A stretch of DNA of 64,000 bases, taken from the NCBI GenBank assembly GCA_016706275.1, contig JADJJY010000002.1, positions 482,001 through 546,000 on the forward strand, read 5' to 3'. Below are positions 42,034 to 51,541 of this stretch, one piece after another. How positions within the stretch are numbered: the first letter of the stretch is position 1; every line of letters starts with the position of its first letter. This DNA is from Chloracidobacterium sp. GTDB lineage: Bacteria > Acidobacteriota > Blastocatellia > Pyrinomonadales > Pyrinomonadaceae. The translations under genes and the position numbers were made by a program. The notes under the pieces were generated by a model. The model had not been told where the DNA came from, did not search any database, and worked only from the letters and a program-made list of their open reading frames with translations.

Positions 42034-42482
42034 TGCGAGCCGTCGTCCAACGCGTCTCGCGTTCATCGGTTACCGTTGACGGTGAGATCATCGGCGAGAT
42101 AGGTTGCGGATTGTTGGTTTTGCTGGGCGTAACCCACGCGGACGAACAACGGGATGCGGACTATCTCGTCGATAAGATAATAAATCTACGTATATTCGAC
42201 GACTTTAACGGCAAGATGAATATGTCGCTTGCTGACATAAATGGTGGGATGCTTGTCGTGTCGCAGTTTACGTTATACGGTGACACACGCGGTGGACGGC
42301 GGCCATCATTCATAACCGCCGCGCCAGGCAGCGAGGCAAAGGAGCTTTACGAGTATTTTGTTGCAAAGGCAAAAGACGCTGTGGAAATTGTGGCGACCGG
42401 TAAGTTTGGCGCAATGATGGATGTAGAATTGGTGAACGGCGGGCCGGTAACAATAATCTTAGACAGTGAAAAGACCATATAG
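42033..42482 (+). CDS. dtd: D-aminoacyl-tRNA deacylase
   Basis: 149 residues: MRAVVQRVSRSSVTVDGEI, GLLVLLGVTHADEQRDADYLVDKIINLRIFDD, SQFTLYGDTRGGRRPSF (active site SQFTL), and NGGPVTIIL in place of the usual gly-cisPro loop GP. It hydrolyses D-amino acids wrongly attached to tRNA. Translationally coupled to the upstream cyclophilin. Confidence 0.95.
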   Translation: MRAVVQRVSRSSVTVDGEIIGEIGCGLLVLLGVTHADEQRDADYLVDKIINLRIFDDFNGKMNMSLADINGGMLVVSQFTLYGDTRGGRRPSFITAAPGSEAKELYEYFVAKAKDAVEIVATGKFGAMMDVELVNGGPVTIILDSEKTI

Positions 42483-42483
42483 T

Positions 42484-43110
42484 ATGAAATATCTCTTAGT
42501 TTTATTGATCACGCTCTCATCGATTGTAGCTCTTTCATGTAGCGAGAAAAAAACTGCTAACACTAAATCGGCGGCAAATGCTGAGATAAAGAAAGGCGTT
42601 GCTCCTGTCGCTGATGCAGAGATCGCGGTTATTGAAATGGAAAACTCCGCAGCTTACGGTACCATCAAGATCGAACTGTATTCAAATATCGCGCCGAAAA
42701 TGGTTGCGAGATTTAAGGAGCTTGCTAAAGAAGGTGTTTATGATGGCGTGACTTGGCACCGCATAAATGACTCTGTTATCCAAAGCGGCGACCCGCTGTC
42801 AAAAAACGACAACCCGGCGGATGACGGAACGGGCAAATCGTCGAAGCCAAACGTCGAAGCTGAATTCTCTGATCTCAAATACGATGCCGGCATCGTCGGA
42901 GCGGCCCGTGGACAGGATAATAACTCGGCTAACTCGCAATTCTTTATTACCTTAAAACGGGAAACCGGTTTCGACAATCGCTACACCATCTTTGGCAAAG
43001 TCATCGAAGGGATGAATAATGTCCGCACTCTTTCCGGAGTTCAGCCAAAAGAGGGTGAGCGTCCCGTCGAACCGCTCCGGATCAAGCATATTTCGATCGT
43101 CCCGCGTTAG
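42484..43110 (+). CDS. Cyclophilin-type peptidyl-prolyl isomerase lipoprotein
   Basis: 208 residues from ATG 42484, one base after the dtd stop. Lipobox VALSC gives an anchored envelope protein, then a short Lys/Asn linker and a cyclophilin domain: VTWHRINDSVIQSGDPL, IVGAARGQDNNSANSQFFIT, YTIFGKVIEGMNNVRTL. The catalytic Arg is kept (WHRI). It is the exported counterpart of the 41545 gene. Confidence 0.92.
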   Translation: MKYLLVLLITLSSIVALSCSEKKTANTKSAANAEIKKGVAPVADAEIAVIEMENSAAYGTIKIELYSNIAPKMVARFKELAKEGVYDGVTWHRINDSVIQSGDPLSKNDNPADDGTGKSSKPNVEAEFSDLKYDAGIVGAARGQDNNSANSQFFITLKRETGFDNRYTIFGKVIEGMNNVRTLSGVQPKEGERPVEPLRIKHISIVPR

Positions 43111-43118
43111 TAGATAAT

Positions 43119-43195
43119 GCTCGCGTAGCTCAGCTGGATAGAGTGCTTCCCTCCGAAGGAAGAGGTCGCAGGTTCGAACCCCGCCGCGAGTACCA
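43119..43195 (+). tRNA. tRNA-Arg (anticodon CCG)
   Basis: 77 bases with encoded CCA. Acceptor GCTCGCG/CGCGAGT (G1-U72), anticodon loop CTCCGAA between CTTCC and GGAAG, T loop TTCGAAC. Reads CGG. Followed by a terminator. Confidence 0.95.
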
Positions 43196-43204
43196 ATAAA
43201 AAAA

Positions 43205-43230
43205 GGCGTCTACATAAAGACGCCCTTTTA
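43205..43230. terminator. Bidirectional terminator after tRNA-Arg
   Basis: GGCGTCT (43205-43211) and AGACGCC (43218-43224) form a perfect stem with loop ACATAA; A-run on one side, CTTTTA on the other. Serves the tRNA and the convergent C25 peptidase gene. Confidence 0.85.
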
Positions 43231-43248
43231 CTCTAAAACACCTTTTGA

Positions 43249-45987
43249 CTATTCCCTGACTTTCAGCATCGGATCGCCAAATAAAATCCATGTTGTTCTA
43301 ACGTCCGAGTTCGCAGGAGTTTGAGCCTTAGCGTCGATGACAAGATCGCCCATCCGTTTGATGTTGCCAATACCGATCTGTTGGAAAAACTGCCTTCCCA
43401 TCAGCATCTGAACGTCAGCCGTGGTTTTTCCGGACGAGGCCCAAGCCACTGGGCCACCACCAACTGCAGATTTGACTAACAGCTCAGCTATCGACTCGTC
43501 GTTGGAAGCGGGGCCAAGAAAATAACCATTCAGACAAGTCAACATCGTAAAGATCGCGGGGCCATCAGCGTTCAATAACTGTGATACTGAGCCGTTGCTG
43601 AGAAAATTTTGATCCCAGAGACTCTGTGCACCGTGTCCTGAATAATTCACGATGTATTTTCCACCGGGAACGTTGATCGCACTGACCAGATTGCTCAGGG
43701 CTTGTGGATTACCCGTCATTTCATTCGGAGGCGGTAACCCACGCGGGACATATGTTTTCGGTACCGACCCGGGCATCTGATTAGCTAAATCCTCACTCAT
43801 TACGCCAAACTGATAGCCATTGGGGACGTCATATGCGAAAAGCACCCCTCGGCTCATAGATTGCATAGCCGGTGTCTCGAATGCGGTTGTCTTGTTGAAA
43901 ACCGTCGTAATAACCGATGCGAATCTAGCAGGCACACGTCCGATCGCCATATCAGCCAGCCCGTCACCGTTAAAGTCCGCTAAAAGGTCATCAGCGGGCA
44001 CCTCATTGTAGATCGTATTTATAATCTTAGTCGGGACATAATCAAAATTACCAAATCCCCTAAAATTCTTGGGATCATAACTGGCGTCACCCACCAATAA
44101 GACATATTTTTTGCCCGCTACTTGGCTCGTCCAATTCTGATTTACATATTGCAGAAAGTCTCGAACAGCATCGCCGCTCAACAATCCATAGCTGTATTCA
44201 TCATAAATATCAGCAACATCAACGACCTCAACATTAAAACTACCGCCCGCAGAGCTACGGCGATAATTAGCCCAGGTGTTAGAGGCTGCCATAAAATCGG
44301 CTTGCGAATACGAGATGATTATGAGATCAGCATTTCTCACCGACGACGAAAGGTTCGACGGATTATTTACTGTAACCGCAGGTGACTGTAATAGCCCGGA
44401 ATCCTCGACCGCAAAGATCGGCTGTAATCGCTGTCGTGTTGCGGGGTACAGGGCACTAAAAGAATTTGTACCATCTTGCTGTGTACTAAACCCTATCAAC
44501 TGAGTAGGCGACCCATCCGTTCCAATATTAAAGATCCTGATATTTGCCGTTGAAAAGCCCGATAGTGTCGTTGACTTAGTCGGTGCTCCCGTAAACAAAA
44601 GCCGATTTGTTTCAGCACGATATGCACGATTGTATTGCAGTCGTAAAGAGTCAAAATAGCTGATGTCCGCTCCGCCACTTGATGTCAGCTGAAATGTATT
44701 ATTCCCTTCGACAAGCAGGCTGGATGGCGCAGTGAATTGTGCGGTATAAGCCTCACGTGGAAATGCCGCATTCGCAATGCCGATCTCAGTACCATTCAAT
44801 GTAACGCGTACCGACGGTGTAACTGTTGCTGAATAGCCCTGCAGGTCAACTTTCACTGTAAATGTCGGCTGAGCAAAATCGACGCCCGTAAGGGCAACGA
44901 CTACATTTTTGGGCGAATTGAGTACTGCATTTCCCCAGAAATTCTCCGCATCGCCATTTAGGATCGAGCTGTCGTACGTTACGCGTTCCCGTTTCAGTGT
45001 ACTGGCGGAGTAGCTCAACGAAGCTCCAGTTACATCAACACGCTTGATACGCTGGCTCGGGATTCGTTTGCCTAGATTATTAGCATCAACGATCAAATAA
45101 TAGATAGCGGTATCGCTTTCTTGAGTCTCGATCGCCTTGCCATAAAAATCCATGTAGACGCCGCTCCCGTCGGTACCGATAATGACAGATTGCTCGATGC
45201 CATCACGATATAGCCGCCAGTTTGCAGTGTTTGCCGAAGTAAAAAGATTTGTTGCGGCTTGCAGCTCGGTCAATCTTACACGATAAAATCCGTCTTTTTT
45301 GACCGCGATCTTAGCCCCTGGACTATTTACCACTGCCCGATGCACCGTCAGATCTGACGCTTCAGTGAGCGAAAGTAGCCTTGTTGTTGCCTTAGAGCTT
45401 TCTGTACCGATGAGGTCGGTAGGTAAGGTGTTTTGGATCTGGCCATTCTGCCCACTCGAAACCCTGACCATGTCTGCTTTAGACATTCCGGCCTCAGCCT
45501 CGATATTTGACGTGTAGCGTGACGATGCGATTGACGACGAGAGCCTATCTCCTTTCGGCCCTATCGCCTGGATCACATAAGCAGAGCCAAATGTACCGCT
45601 CGGGTCAAAGAACTCATACTTGCCGCCGTAAACCGTCTCGGACCCAAGCTTTGAGAGTGAGCCTGTTATCAAATTTTCGCTGGCCTGCTGTTGACCGCGT
45701 CTGCTAATCCGATAGACCAAAAAACCCATATTCCCGGTCTCAGACGTCATCTGCCAACGAACAAATGAGCCACCGCCATCGGTAATGGCTTCAACCGTCT
45801 CAAATTGTGCAAAATCTTTACTTGGGGTGATGCGAGGTTTTGTGACTGGTTCCGTGTCTTGCCGCAAGACTTTTTGACCATCAAGCCTAGTTTCTAGACG
45901 ACGTTGGTTGATCTTCTGTCCGAAAGCCGTAAATATACCCGAAATTGTAAGCGTTATCAGTAATAAAGCTGCTGAGGTCGTCTTCAT
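43249..45987 (-). CDS. Secreted C25 (gingipain-like) cysteine peptidase
   Basis: 912 residues from ATG 45985-45987 (MKTTSAALLLITLTISGIFTAFGQ, signal peptide) preceded by GGAGAAACGA. The N-terminal ~500 residues are beta-rich. The C25 peptidase domain (about 560-910) has the catalytic His in YIVNYSGHGAQSLWD and the catalytic Cys in IFTMLTCLNGYFL; DASYDPKNFRGFG and DDLLADFNGDGLADMAIGRVPAR are family hallmarks. It ends right after WILFGDPMLKVRE, with no type IX sorting domain, so export differs from Porphyromonas gingipains. Specificity unknown. Confidence 0.9.
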   Translation of the reverse strand: MKTTSAALLLITLTISGIFTAFGQKINQRRLETRLDGQKVLRQDTEPVTKPRITPSKDFAQFETVEAITDGGGSFVRWQMTSETGNMGFLVYRISRRGQQQASENLITGSLSKLGSETVYGGKYEFFDPSGTFGSAYVIQAIGPKGDRLSSSIASSRYTSNIEAEAGMSKADMVRVSSGQNGQIQNTLPTDLIGTESSKATTRLLSLTEASDLTVHRAVVNSPGAKIAVKKDGFYRVRLTELQAATNLFTSANTANWRLYRDGIEQSVIIGTDGSGVYMDFYGKAIETQESDTAIYYLIVDANNLGKRIPSQRIKRVDVTGASLSYSASTLKRERVTYDSSILNGDAENFWGNAVLNSPKNVVVALTGVDFAQPTFTVKVDLQGYSATVTPSVRVTLNGTEIGIANAAFPREAYTAQFTAPSSLLVEGNNTFQLTSSGGADISYFDSLRLQYNRAYRAETNRLLFTGAPTKSTTLSGFSTANIRIFNIGTDGSPTQLIGFSTQQDGTNSFSALYPATRQRLQPIFAVEDSGLLQSPAVTVNNPSNLSSSVRNADLIIISYSQADFMAASNTWANYRRSSAGGSFNVEVVDVADIYDEYSYGLLSGDAVRDFLQYVNQNWTSQVAGKKYVLLVGDASYDPKNFRGFGNFDYVPTKIINTIYNEVPADDLLADFNGDGLADMAIGRVPARFASVITTVFNKTTAFETPAMQSMSRGVLFAYDVPNGYQFGVMSEDLANQMPGSVPKTYVPRGLPPPNEMTGNPQALSNLVSAINVPGGKYIVNYSGHGAQSLWDQNFLSNGSVSQLLNADGPAIFTMLTCLNGYFLGPASNDESIAELLVKSAVGGGPVAWASSGKTTADVQMLMGRQFFQQIGIGNIKRMGDLVIDAKAQTPANSDVRTTWILFGDPMLKVRE

Positions 45988-46166
45988 TCGTTTCTCCAGT
46001 TCAAGGCCGGAAGGTGGTCGGCACAAATATATCCAATTTAACACCTGTAATCTACCACCGTTTGCCTTATTTTTCAAGAAAAATCGCCAGCAAAAGCGGT
46101 GTCAATAAAGCCGCATAAACCGCCAATTAGTTAACAAATGTCAAAAATACCGGTTTTATTCCAAAA

Positions 46167-49040
46167 TTATCCCGCGATCAATTGCCGCAGCACAAACGGT
46201 AAAATACCGCCATTCTTGTAATATTCGATCTCGATCGGTGTATCGATCCGCAATGTTAATTGGATGTCGCGACTCTCGCCTGCGTTGTTCGTCACCCGTA
46301 AAGTTACATCCTGCAGAGGCTTGACATCAACACTCTCGAGCCCGACAAGGTCGTAGTTCTCCGTACCGTCAAGCCCAAGCGACAAAGCACTTTGCCCGTC
46401 CTTGAATTGCAAGGGCAATACGCCCATGCCGACTAAATTTGAGCGGTGGATGCGTTCAAAAGACTCAACGACGACTGCCTTGACCCCCATTAACGCAGTT
46501 CCCTTAGCCGCCCAGTCGCGGGAACTGCCGGTGCCATATTCTTTACCGGCAAAGATCACAAGGGGCACTTTTTCGATGTCGTATTGCATTGCAGCATCGT
46601 AGATGGTCATTTCGTCACCGTCGGGCTGATGTTTGGTATAACCGCCCTCGGTTGGTGTGACCATTGTATTTTTGATGCGAACATTGGCGAAAGTCCCGCG
46701 GAGCATCACGCGGTCATTACCGCGGCGTGAGCCGTATGAATTGAAATCTGCAGGACTGACGGAAAGCTCCTGTAAATATTTACCTGCTGGCGAATTTGCC
46801 TTGATCGCACCGGCTGGCGAAATATGATCCGTCGTAACCGAGTCGCCAAATACCGCGAGGGCTCTCGCACCATGTATATCGCTAAAGCGGCCGGTTTCCA
46901 TCGAAAAATCTTCAAAGAACGGGGGTTCCTGAATGTACGTCGATTCCGTATCCCATTCATAGATCTTGCCGGTGCTCGATTCGATGTCGTTCCAAAGCGG
47001 ATTTTGTTCTGCAAACTGTGAGTAGAGCCGTTTGTAAGTTTCGGGGTCAAATGCCGCGGACAGCACCTCACGCACCTCGTCCAGCGAAGCCCAGATGTCT
47101 TTTAGAAACACGTCGTTGCCGTCACGATCTTGACCGATCGGGTGCAGATACACATCTCGAACAACTGTGCCCGCGAGCGCAAATGCGACGACCAGCGGCG
47201 GCGACATAAGGAAATTTGCCTTGATGTTTTGGTGAACACGAGCCTCGAAATTACGGTTACCAGACAATACAGATGCTGCGACAATGTCGTGTTCGACAAC
47301 CTCTTCTTCGATGGCCGGATCGAGAGGACCCGAGTTTCCGATACAAGTCGTACAGCCGTAACCCACCAGCTCAAAACCGACTGCATCGAGATGTTCCTGC
47401 AAACCCGTTTTATTAAGATATTCGGTAACGACGCGTGAGCCGGGAGCGAGTGAGGTCTTAACATACGGCGGAACCTTCATCCCAAGGGCATTAGCCTTTT
47501 TAGCGACGATCCCGGCGGCGATCATCACTGCCGGATTTGATGTGTTTGTGCACGAAGTGATCGCAGCGATCAGCACATCACCGTTGCCGATCGCTGTATT
47601 AACGACCGGGCTGTCTTCATCCGAAAATTCCACGCGACTGGGTGTCGGACGATTGTTCATCATCTCGACTTCGGTCGAAACGTTGGTGTTATCAGGGGAA
47701 ACGGTCCCGTGAATTGATTCGGGTGCAGATTTTTGGCTTTGTTCGCCGCCGCCCTCGACAATAACCTCATGGCTCTCACCCATCGCGACCGGAAAGCGTT
47801 TTTCAAGATCAGCGAGGTCCTTGCCGTAACCGCCGTCGGCTGCTGATTTTGTAAACAACTCAATAAAGCGGTCGTCAAGTTGTGAAAGCTCAATGCGATC
47901 CTGCGGTCGTTTCGGCCCTGCGACTGCCGGGCCAACGGTTGAAAGATCTAGGTCAATGACGGTCGTGTAATCAACTTCGCCTTCTTGCGGGATGCCGAAC
48001 ATCCCTTGGGCCTTGTAATAATTACGGATCGTGTCGATCTGCTCGGCCGAACGGCCGGTATTCGCAAAATAATCGAGCGTTTTCTCGTCCGTGCCGAAAA
48101 AGCCCATCGTCGCTCCGTATTCAGGAGCCATATTGGCTATCGTCGCACGGTCAGTAGCGTTAAGAGCCGCAGCCCCTTCGCCAAAAAACTCGACGAACTT
48201 CCCTACAACATTCGCCTTGCGGAGCATTTCCGTAATTCGCAACACAAGGTCGGTCGCGGTCGCTCCCTGCGGGAGTTCGTCGGTCAGGTTTACGCCGACG
48301 ATATCAGGCGTAAGGAAATAAACGGGTTGGCCGAGCATTCCCGCCTCTGCCTCGATTCCACCAACGCCCCACCCAACGATGCCGACGCCGTTGATCATCG
48401 TCGTATGCGAATCCGTGCCGACCAGCGAATCGGGGAAATAAACGCCATCACGTTCGAACACACCTTTTGCCAAATATTCGAGGTTCACCTGATGGACGAT
48501 CCCAATGCCCGGAGGCACGACGCTAAAACCGTTAAACGCCTGCGTTCCCCATTTCAAAAAGCGGTATCGCTGAGCGTTTCGCTTAAACTCCATCTCCATG
48601 TTCTTTTCGTACGCCGTATCGCTGCCGGCATAATCGACCTGGACCGAGTGATCGATGACGAGATCGACGGGAACAAGAGGTTCGATCACTGCTGGATCTT
48701 TCCCCATTCGCTGAACTGCCGAACGCATTGCGGCAAGATCGACGAGCAAAGGCACGCCCGTAAAATCTTGCAGAACAACGCGTGCGACAACAAACGGTAT
48801 TTCGTTCGTCCGCTCATCGTCCGCTCCCCACGCCGCAAGCTCGCGAATATGCGATTCGCCAACCTTTTTACCGCCGTCATAATTGCGAAGCACGCTTTCC
48901 AACACAATGCGTATCGAAATGGGCAGCCGCGAGATCTTACCCAGTCCTACCGCTTCTAACGCTGGCAGCGAATAAAGGGTGCCCGTACCGCCACTGCCGG
49001 TGGTAAATGTCTGACGTGAATTAAAGAGTGTGTGTGTCAT
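46167..49040 (-). CDS. acnA: Aconitate hydratase A
   Basis: 957 residues, slightly longer than the usual ~890-930. It interconverts citrate and isocitrate in the TCA cycle. Seen: LVGTDSHTTMINGVGIVGWGVGGIEAEA, AAITSCTNTSNPAVMIAAG and YGCTTCIGNSGPL (three Fe-S cysteines), swivel domain AVFGDSVTTDHISPAGAI, GSSRDWAAKGTALMGVKAV, SFERIHRSNLVGMGVLPL. An acidic/Ser-rich insert near residues 415-460 precedes the core and accounts for the extra length. Stand-alone gene. Confidence 0.97.
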   Translation of the reverse strand: MTHTLFNSRQTFTTGSGGTGTLYSLPALEAVGLGKISRLPISIRIVLESVLRNYDGGKKVGESHIRELAAWGADDERTNEIPFVVARVVLQDFTGVPLLVDLAAMRSAVQRMGKDPAVIEPLVPVDLVIDHSVQVDYAGSDTAYEKNMEMEFKRNAQRYRFLKWGTQAFNGFSVVPPGIGIVHQVNLEYLAKGVFERDGVYFPDSLVGTDSHTTMINGVGIVGWGVGGIEAEAGMLGQPVYFLTPDIVGVNLTDELPQGATATDLVLRITEMLRKANVVGKFVEFFGEGAAALNATDRATIANMAPEYGATMGFFGTDEKTLDYFANTGRSAEQIDTIRNYYKAQGMFGIPQEGEVDYTTVIDLDLSTVGPAVAGPKRPQDRIELSQLDDRFIELFTKSAADGGYGKDLADLEKRFPVAMGESHEVIVEGGGEQSQKSAPESIHGTVSPDNTNVSTEVEMMNNRPTPSRVEFSDEDSPVVNTAIGNGDVLIAAITSCTNTSNPAVMIAAGIVAKKANALGMKVPPYVKTSLAPGSRVVTEYLNKTGLQEHLDAVGFELVGYGCTTCIGNSGPLDPAIEEEVVEHDIVAASVLSGNRNFEARVHQNIKANFLMSPPLVVAFALAGTVVRDVYLHPIGQDRDGNDVFLKDIWASLDEVREVLSAAFDPETYKRLYSQFAEQNPLWNDIESSTGKIYEWDTESTYIQEPPFFEDFSMETGRFSDIHGARALAVFGDSVTTDHISPAGAIKANSPAGKYLQELSVSPADFNSYGSRRGNDRVMLRGTFANVRIKNTMVTPTEGGYTKHQPDGDEMTIYDAAMQYDIEKVPLVIFAGKEYGTGSSRDWAAKGTALMGVKAVVVESFERIHRSNLVGMGVLPLQFKDGQSALSLGLDGTENYDLVGLESVDVKPLQDVTLRVTNNAGESRDIQLTLRIDTPIEIEYYKNGGILPFVLRQLIAG

Positions 49041-49211
49041 AGTAATTTGTTTGGTGAGGTGTTCAAACTACTATTATAAAAGGGTTGCGGCAGAAATGCG
49101 AGTGTGCAGCGTACTCGTCGATGTACTCTTTCGGTGAGGTCTAGTTTATTTCTCGTCAATAGTCGGCTTGCGCATTAGATCGTTGACTTTTATACTCTTT
49201 ATTCGCTAACC

Positions 49212-49286
49212 GGCGCGTTCGTCTATCGGTTAGGACGCTAGGTTCTCAACCTGGAAAGAGGGGTTCAACTCCCCTACGCGCTACCA
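49212..49286 (+). tRNA. tRNA-Glu (anticodon CTC)
   Basis: 75 bases with encoded CCA. Acceptor GGCGCGT/ACGCGCT (G1-U72), anticodon stem CTAGG/CCTGG with loop TTCTCAA, T arm AGGGG-TTCAACT-CCCCT. Reads GAG. Confidence 0.93.
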
Positions 49287-49373
49287 AATCTATCGGAGTA
49301 ATAAAGTCCAAAGTCTAAGATTTACATCTTTGGCTTTGGACTTTTGAGCATGGGCCCACTTTTAGGAGAAACT

Positions 49374-49688
49374 ATGATCGTCACTACAGGATTTGATATT
49401 CAGGACAGGCAGATCGGACAGTATTTGGGCGTCGTACGCGGGATCGTCGTTCGTGCGACCGGTTTGGGACGCGGAATCGTTGGCGGATTAAAATCACTCG
49501 CCGGCGGTAATATCGAGGAATGGTCAGTCGTTTGCGAAGAGGCCCGTAAAGAGGCATTTAACCGACTCGTACAACACGCTCACGAGATTGGAGCTGATGC
49601 TATCATCGGTATGCGTTACGACGCGACCGAATTCTCCCAGACCGCGACAGAGGTTTTGGCGTACGGTACGGCCGTCAAACTGAGATAA
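49374..49688 (+). CDS. YbjQ-family (UPF0145, heavy-metal-binding-like) protein
   Basis: 104 residues from ATG 49374 with AGGAG 7 bases upstream. Typical YbjQ sequence: IVTTGFDIQDRQIGQYLGVVRGIVVRATG, ARKEAFNRLVQHAHEIGADAIIGMRYD, VLAYGTAVKL. The family forms pentameric rings; its role is unknown despite the metal-binding name. Two bases separate it from the next gene. Confidence 0.92.
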   Translation: MIVTTGFDIQDRQIGQYLGVVRGIVVRATGLGRGIVGGLKSLAGGNIEEWSVVCEEARKEAFNRLVQHAHEIGADAIIGMRYDATEFSQTATEVLAYGTAVKLR

Positions 49689-49690
49689 AT

Positions 49691-49954
49691 ATGGACGACA
49701 AGATCAGATGCCAGAGCTGCGGAATGCCGATCTCGGATGATTTTAACAATTACGGCACTGATGCGGATGGCTCGCCGGTGTCTGAGTATTGTTTGTTCTG
49801 TTACACGGACGGTGGTTTTACAAACCCCACGCAGACAGTCGATGAAATGGTGCAAAGCTCGATAGATTTTATTAGCAAAGAATTTAAGATGCCGGTCGAG
49901 CAGGCTACACAGATCTCAAACGATGTCATCCGCAAGCTCAAACGCTGGAACTGA
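49691..49954 (+). CDS. Small zinc-ribbon protein
   Basis: 87 residues. CQSCGMPISDDFNNYGTDADG and EYCLFCYTDGGFTNP supply four Cys for one zinc, matching a widespread putative zinc-ribbon family, followed by a helical tail (VDEMVQSSIDFISKEFKMP). Often annotated only by the domain; possible transcription-related role. Cotranscribed with the YbjQ gene. Confidence 0.88.
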   Translation: MDDKIRCQSCGMPISDDFNNYGTDADGSPVSEYCLFCYTDGGFTNPTQTVDEMVQSSIDFISKEFKMPVEQATQISNDVIRKLKRWN

Positions 49955-49957
49955 TCT

Positions 49958-51043
49958 CTAAAACACAGGGGCCTTTCCGTTACGCCCGATCCGTAGGTCG
50001 GTTATCCACCGGGACAGGCGGTTACCCATACGACGCGGGTCGACAAACTCGACCATCCCGATGGTCTTTCTCGGTTTATCGTCACGCAAACCCAAGGTTA
50101 TCTCGCCGAGCATCTTAGCTTCTGAAAATCCCGAGCGGATCGTCGCGGTGGGCTTTATTCGCAGTTCTATTTGATCGTCAGACATGTAGGAGATTCGACG
50201 AGGGATGTTAAGCCCCCAACGGTCGTGTTTGTAGTCGCTGGCCACACATGCGGCATCGCTTTCGTGGATCTTGCCATCACGAATAAGAAAAACTTTCCCC
50301 GCTGCCGCATGATCTTGTACACCACCATGCCGTTCAAATACAACCGTCGAATCGATAAAATGAGCCCGTCCCCACATTCTCGACGCAAGCTCGCGGTAAT
50401 GAACGTTCTCGCTTGAAATTTGGTCGTGATAGCCTGTGCCGCGAAACTGAACCGTCCGGCGCACTTTACCTCGACGTCCAATAAGCATTATCTTGCCGCT
50501 GACGTCTGCACGCGGGGCGACGAGGTTCCACATTCCCGGCGTTCTTGTGCCATCGGGCGGCATCAGGTCCGATTCGATCAAAAGCCATTCCATCTCGGCG
50601 CGGATACGTCGGCCGCCTGCCGTTCTGACATCGACCGTGACAAAAAAACCCTCGCCGTAGGCGGCAGAGTCGAACCGAAACGATGATCCCGCAACGACGC
50701 AGCCGTTATCTTTCCCGAAGTGAAAATCCCCCTCGACATATTCGTTGATGGAATTAAAAACGGGGCGTCCATCGACCGAATAGACGAACGAAACAGCCGG
50801 AAAACGGTGCTTGCCCGAATGGATGACGTTTGCGGGAACGTTAGTGTTTGACTGAAACCTAGGTGAGAGGACGTAGTTGTCGTAAAATGCGATCACCACA
50901 GCCTCTCGGCCATCGTCCGACAGAGCATCAAAATGCCAACTCTCAAAAGCGTTCGGCCCGGCGAGGTTATGCCAAGAGTCGTCCGAAATACTCGAACAGA
51001 CCAAAATTTGTGACGCAGATCGCTGTATAGTTTCGTCCGGCAT
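49958..51043 (-). CDS. CrtC/hydroxyneurosporene synthase-like (carotenoid 1,2-hydratase family) protein
   Basis: 361 residues. The opening WHNLAGPNAFESWHFDALSDDGREAVVIAFYDN matches the double-lipocalin CrtC/AttH fold, with GDFHFGKDNGCVVAGSSFRFD, GRRIRAEMEWLLIE and RTVQFRGTGYHDQISSENVHYRELASRMWGRAHF later. Known members hydrate terminal double bonds of carotenoids. No crt genes lie nearby, so an isoprenoid or lipid substrate is only inference. No signal peptide. Confidence 0.78.
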   Translation of the reverse strand: MPDETIQRSASQILVCSSISDDSWHNLAGPNAFESWHFDALSDDGREAVVIAFYDNYVLSPRFQSNTNVPANVIHSGKHRFPAVSFVYSVDGRPVFNSINEYVEGDFHFGKDNGCVVAGSSFRFDSAAYGEGFFVTVDVRTAGGRRIRAEMEWLLIESDLMPPDGTRTPGMWNLVAPRADVSGKIMLIGRRGKVRRTVQFRGTGYHDQISSENVHYRELASRMWGRAHFIDSTVVFERHGGVQDHAAAGKVFLIRDGKIHESDAACVASDYKHDRWGLNIPRRISYMSDDQIELRIKPTATIRSGFSEAKMLGEITLGLRDDKPRKTIGMVEFVDPRRMGNRLSRWITDLRIGRNGKAPVF

Positions 51044-51154
51044 TGTAAAAATGAATTCAGCATTACAGAAAATAATATTTATGGCAAACTTTGACGCGAA
51101 AAACGAATCTGTAAGACGTTCGCACTCCCCAACTTTTTTCGCAGAGGAAGATCA

Positions 51155-51529
51155 ATGAAAACTATCACAACCACCTTTTTACTTGTGGCGATAACATCTC
51201 TCACATTATTTGCGACCGGCTGCCCGCAGCGGACGAGCATCGCTGATATCGAGGCGAATCCCGGCAAATATCAGGATAAAGAAGTTGTCGTCGCGGGCAC
51301 CGTTAGGGACAGCTACGGCTTGTCGATCCCCGGCACAAAGATCGGCGGCGGTGCATATAAGATCGACGACGGAACTGGTGCGATCTGGGTCCTTGTCACC
51401 GATGGCGCAGTTCCGCAAAAAGGTGCTGAGGTCGGCGTTAAAGGCCGACTCAGCACCGGCGTCAACTGGAAAGGCCGTAATTATGGACTCGGGATCTATG
51501 AGAAAGATAGGCGTTACGGTAAGCGTTAA
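51155..51529 (+). CDS. OB-fold lipoprotein
   Basis: 124 residues, lipobox FATGC. The mature protein is a small OB-like barrel: IADIEANPGKYQDKEVVVAGTVRDSYG, GAYKIDDGTGAIWVLVTDG, GAEVGVKGRLSTGVNWKGRNYGLG. This matches periplasmic YgiW/bOB-type or nucleic-acid-binding OB lipoproteins seen in many envelopes. GAGGAAG precedes the ATG. The palindromic repeat follows. Confidence 0.82.
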   Translation: MKTITTTFLLVAITSLTLFATGCPQRTSIADIEANPGKYQDKEVVVAGTVRDSYGLSIPGTKIGGGAYKIDDGTGAIWVLVTDGAVPQKGAEVGVKGRLSTGVNWKGRNYGLGIYEKDRRYGKR

Positions 51530-51541
51530 TTGATTTCTATA

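Noticed and set aside
47985..48959. 324-codon open frame on the + strand over acnA
   Set aside because: Antisense shadow of aconitase, a product of its codon bias.
36577..49040. Long antisense open frames elsewhere, for example at 15031-15576 and 41873-42091
   Set aside because: They lie wholly within well-supported genes on the other strand and have no ribosome site or recognisable domain.
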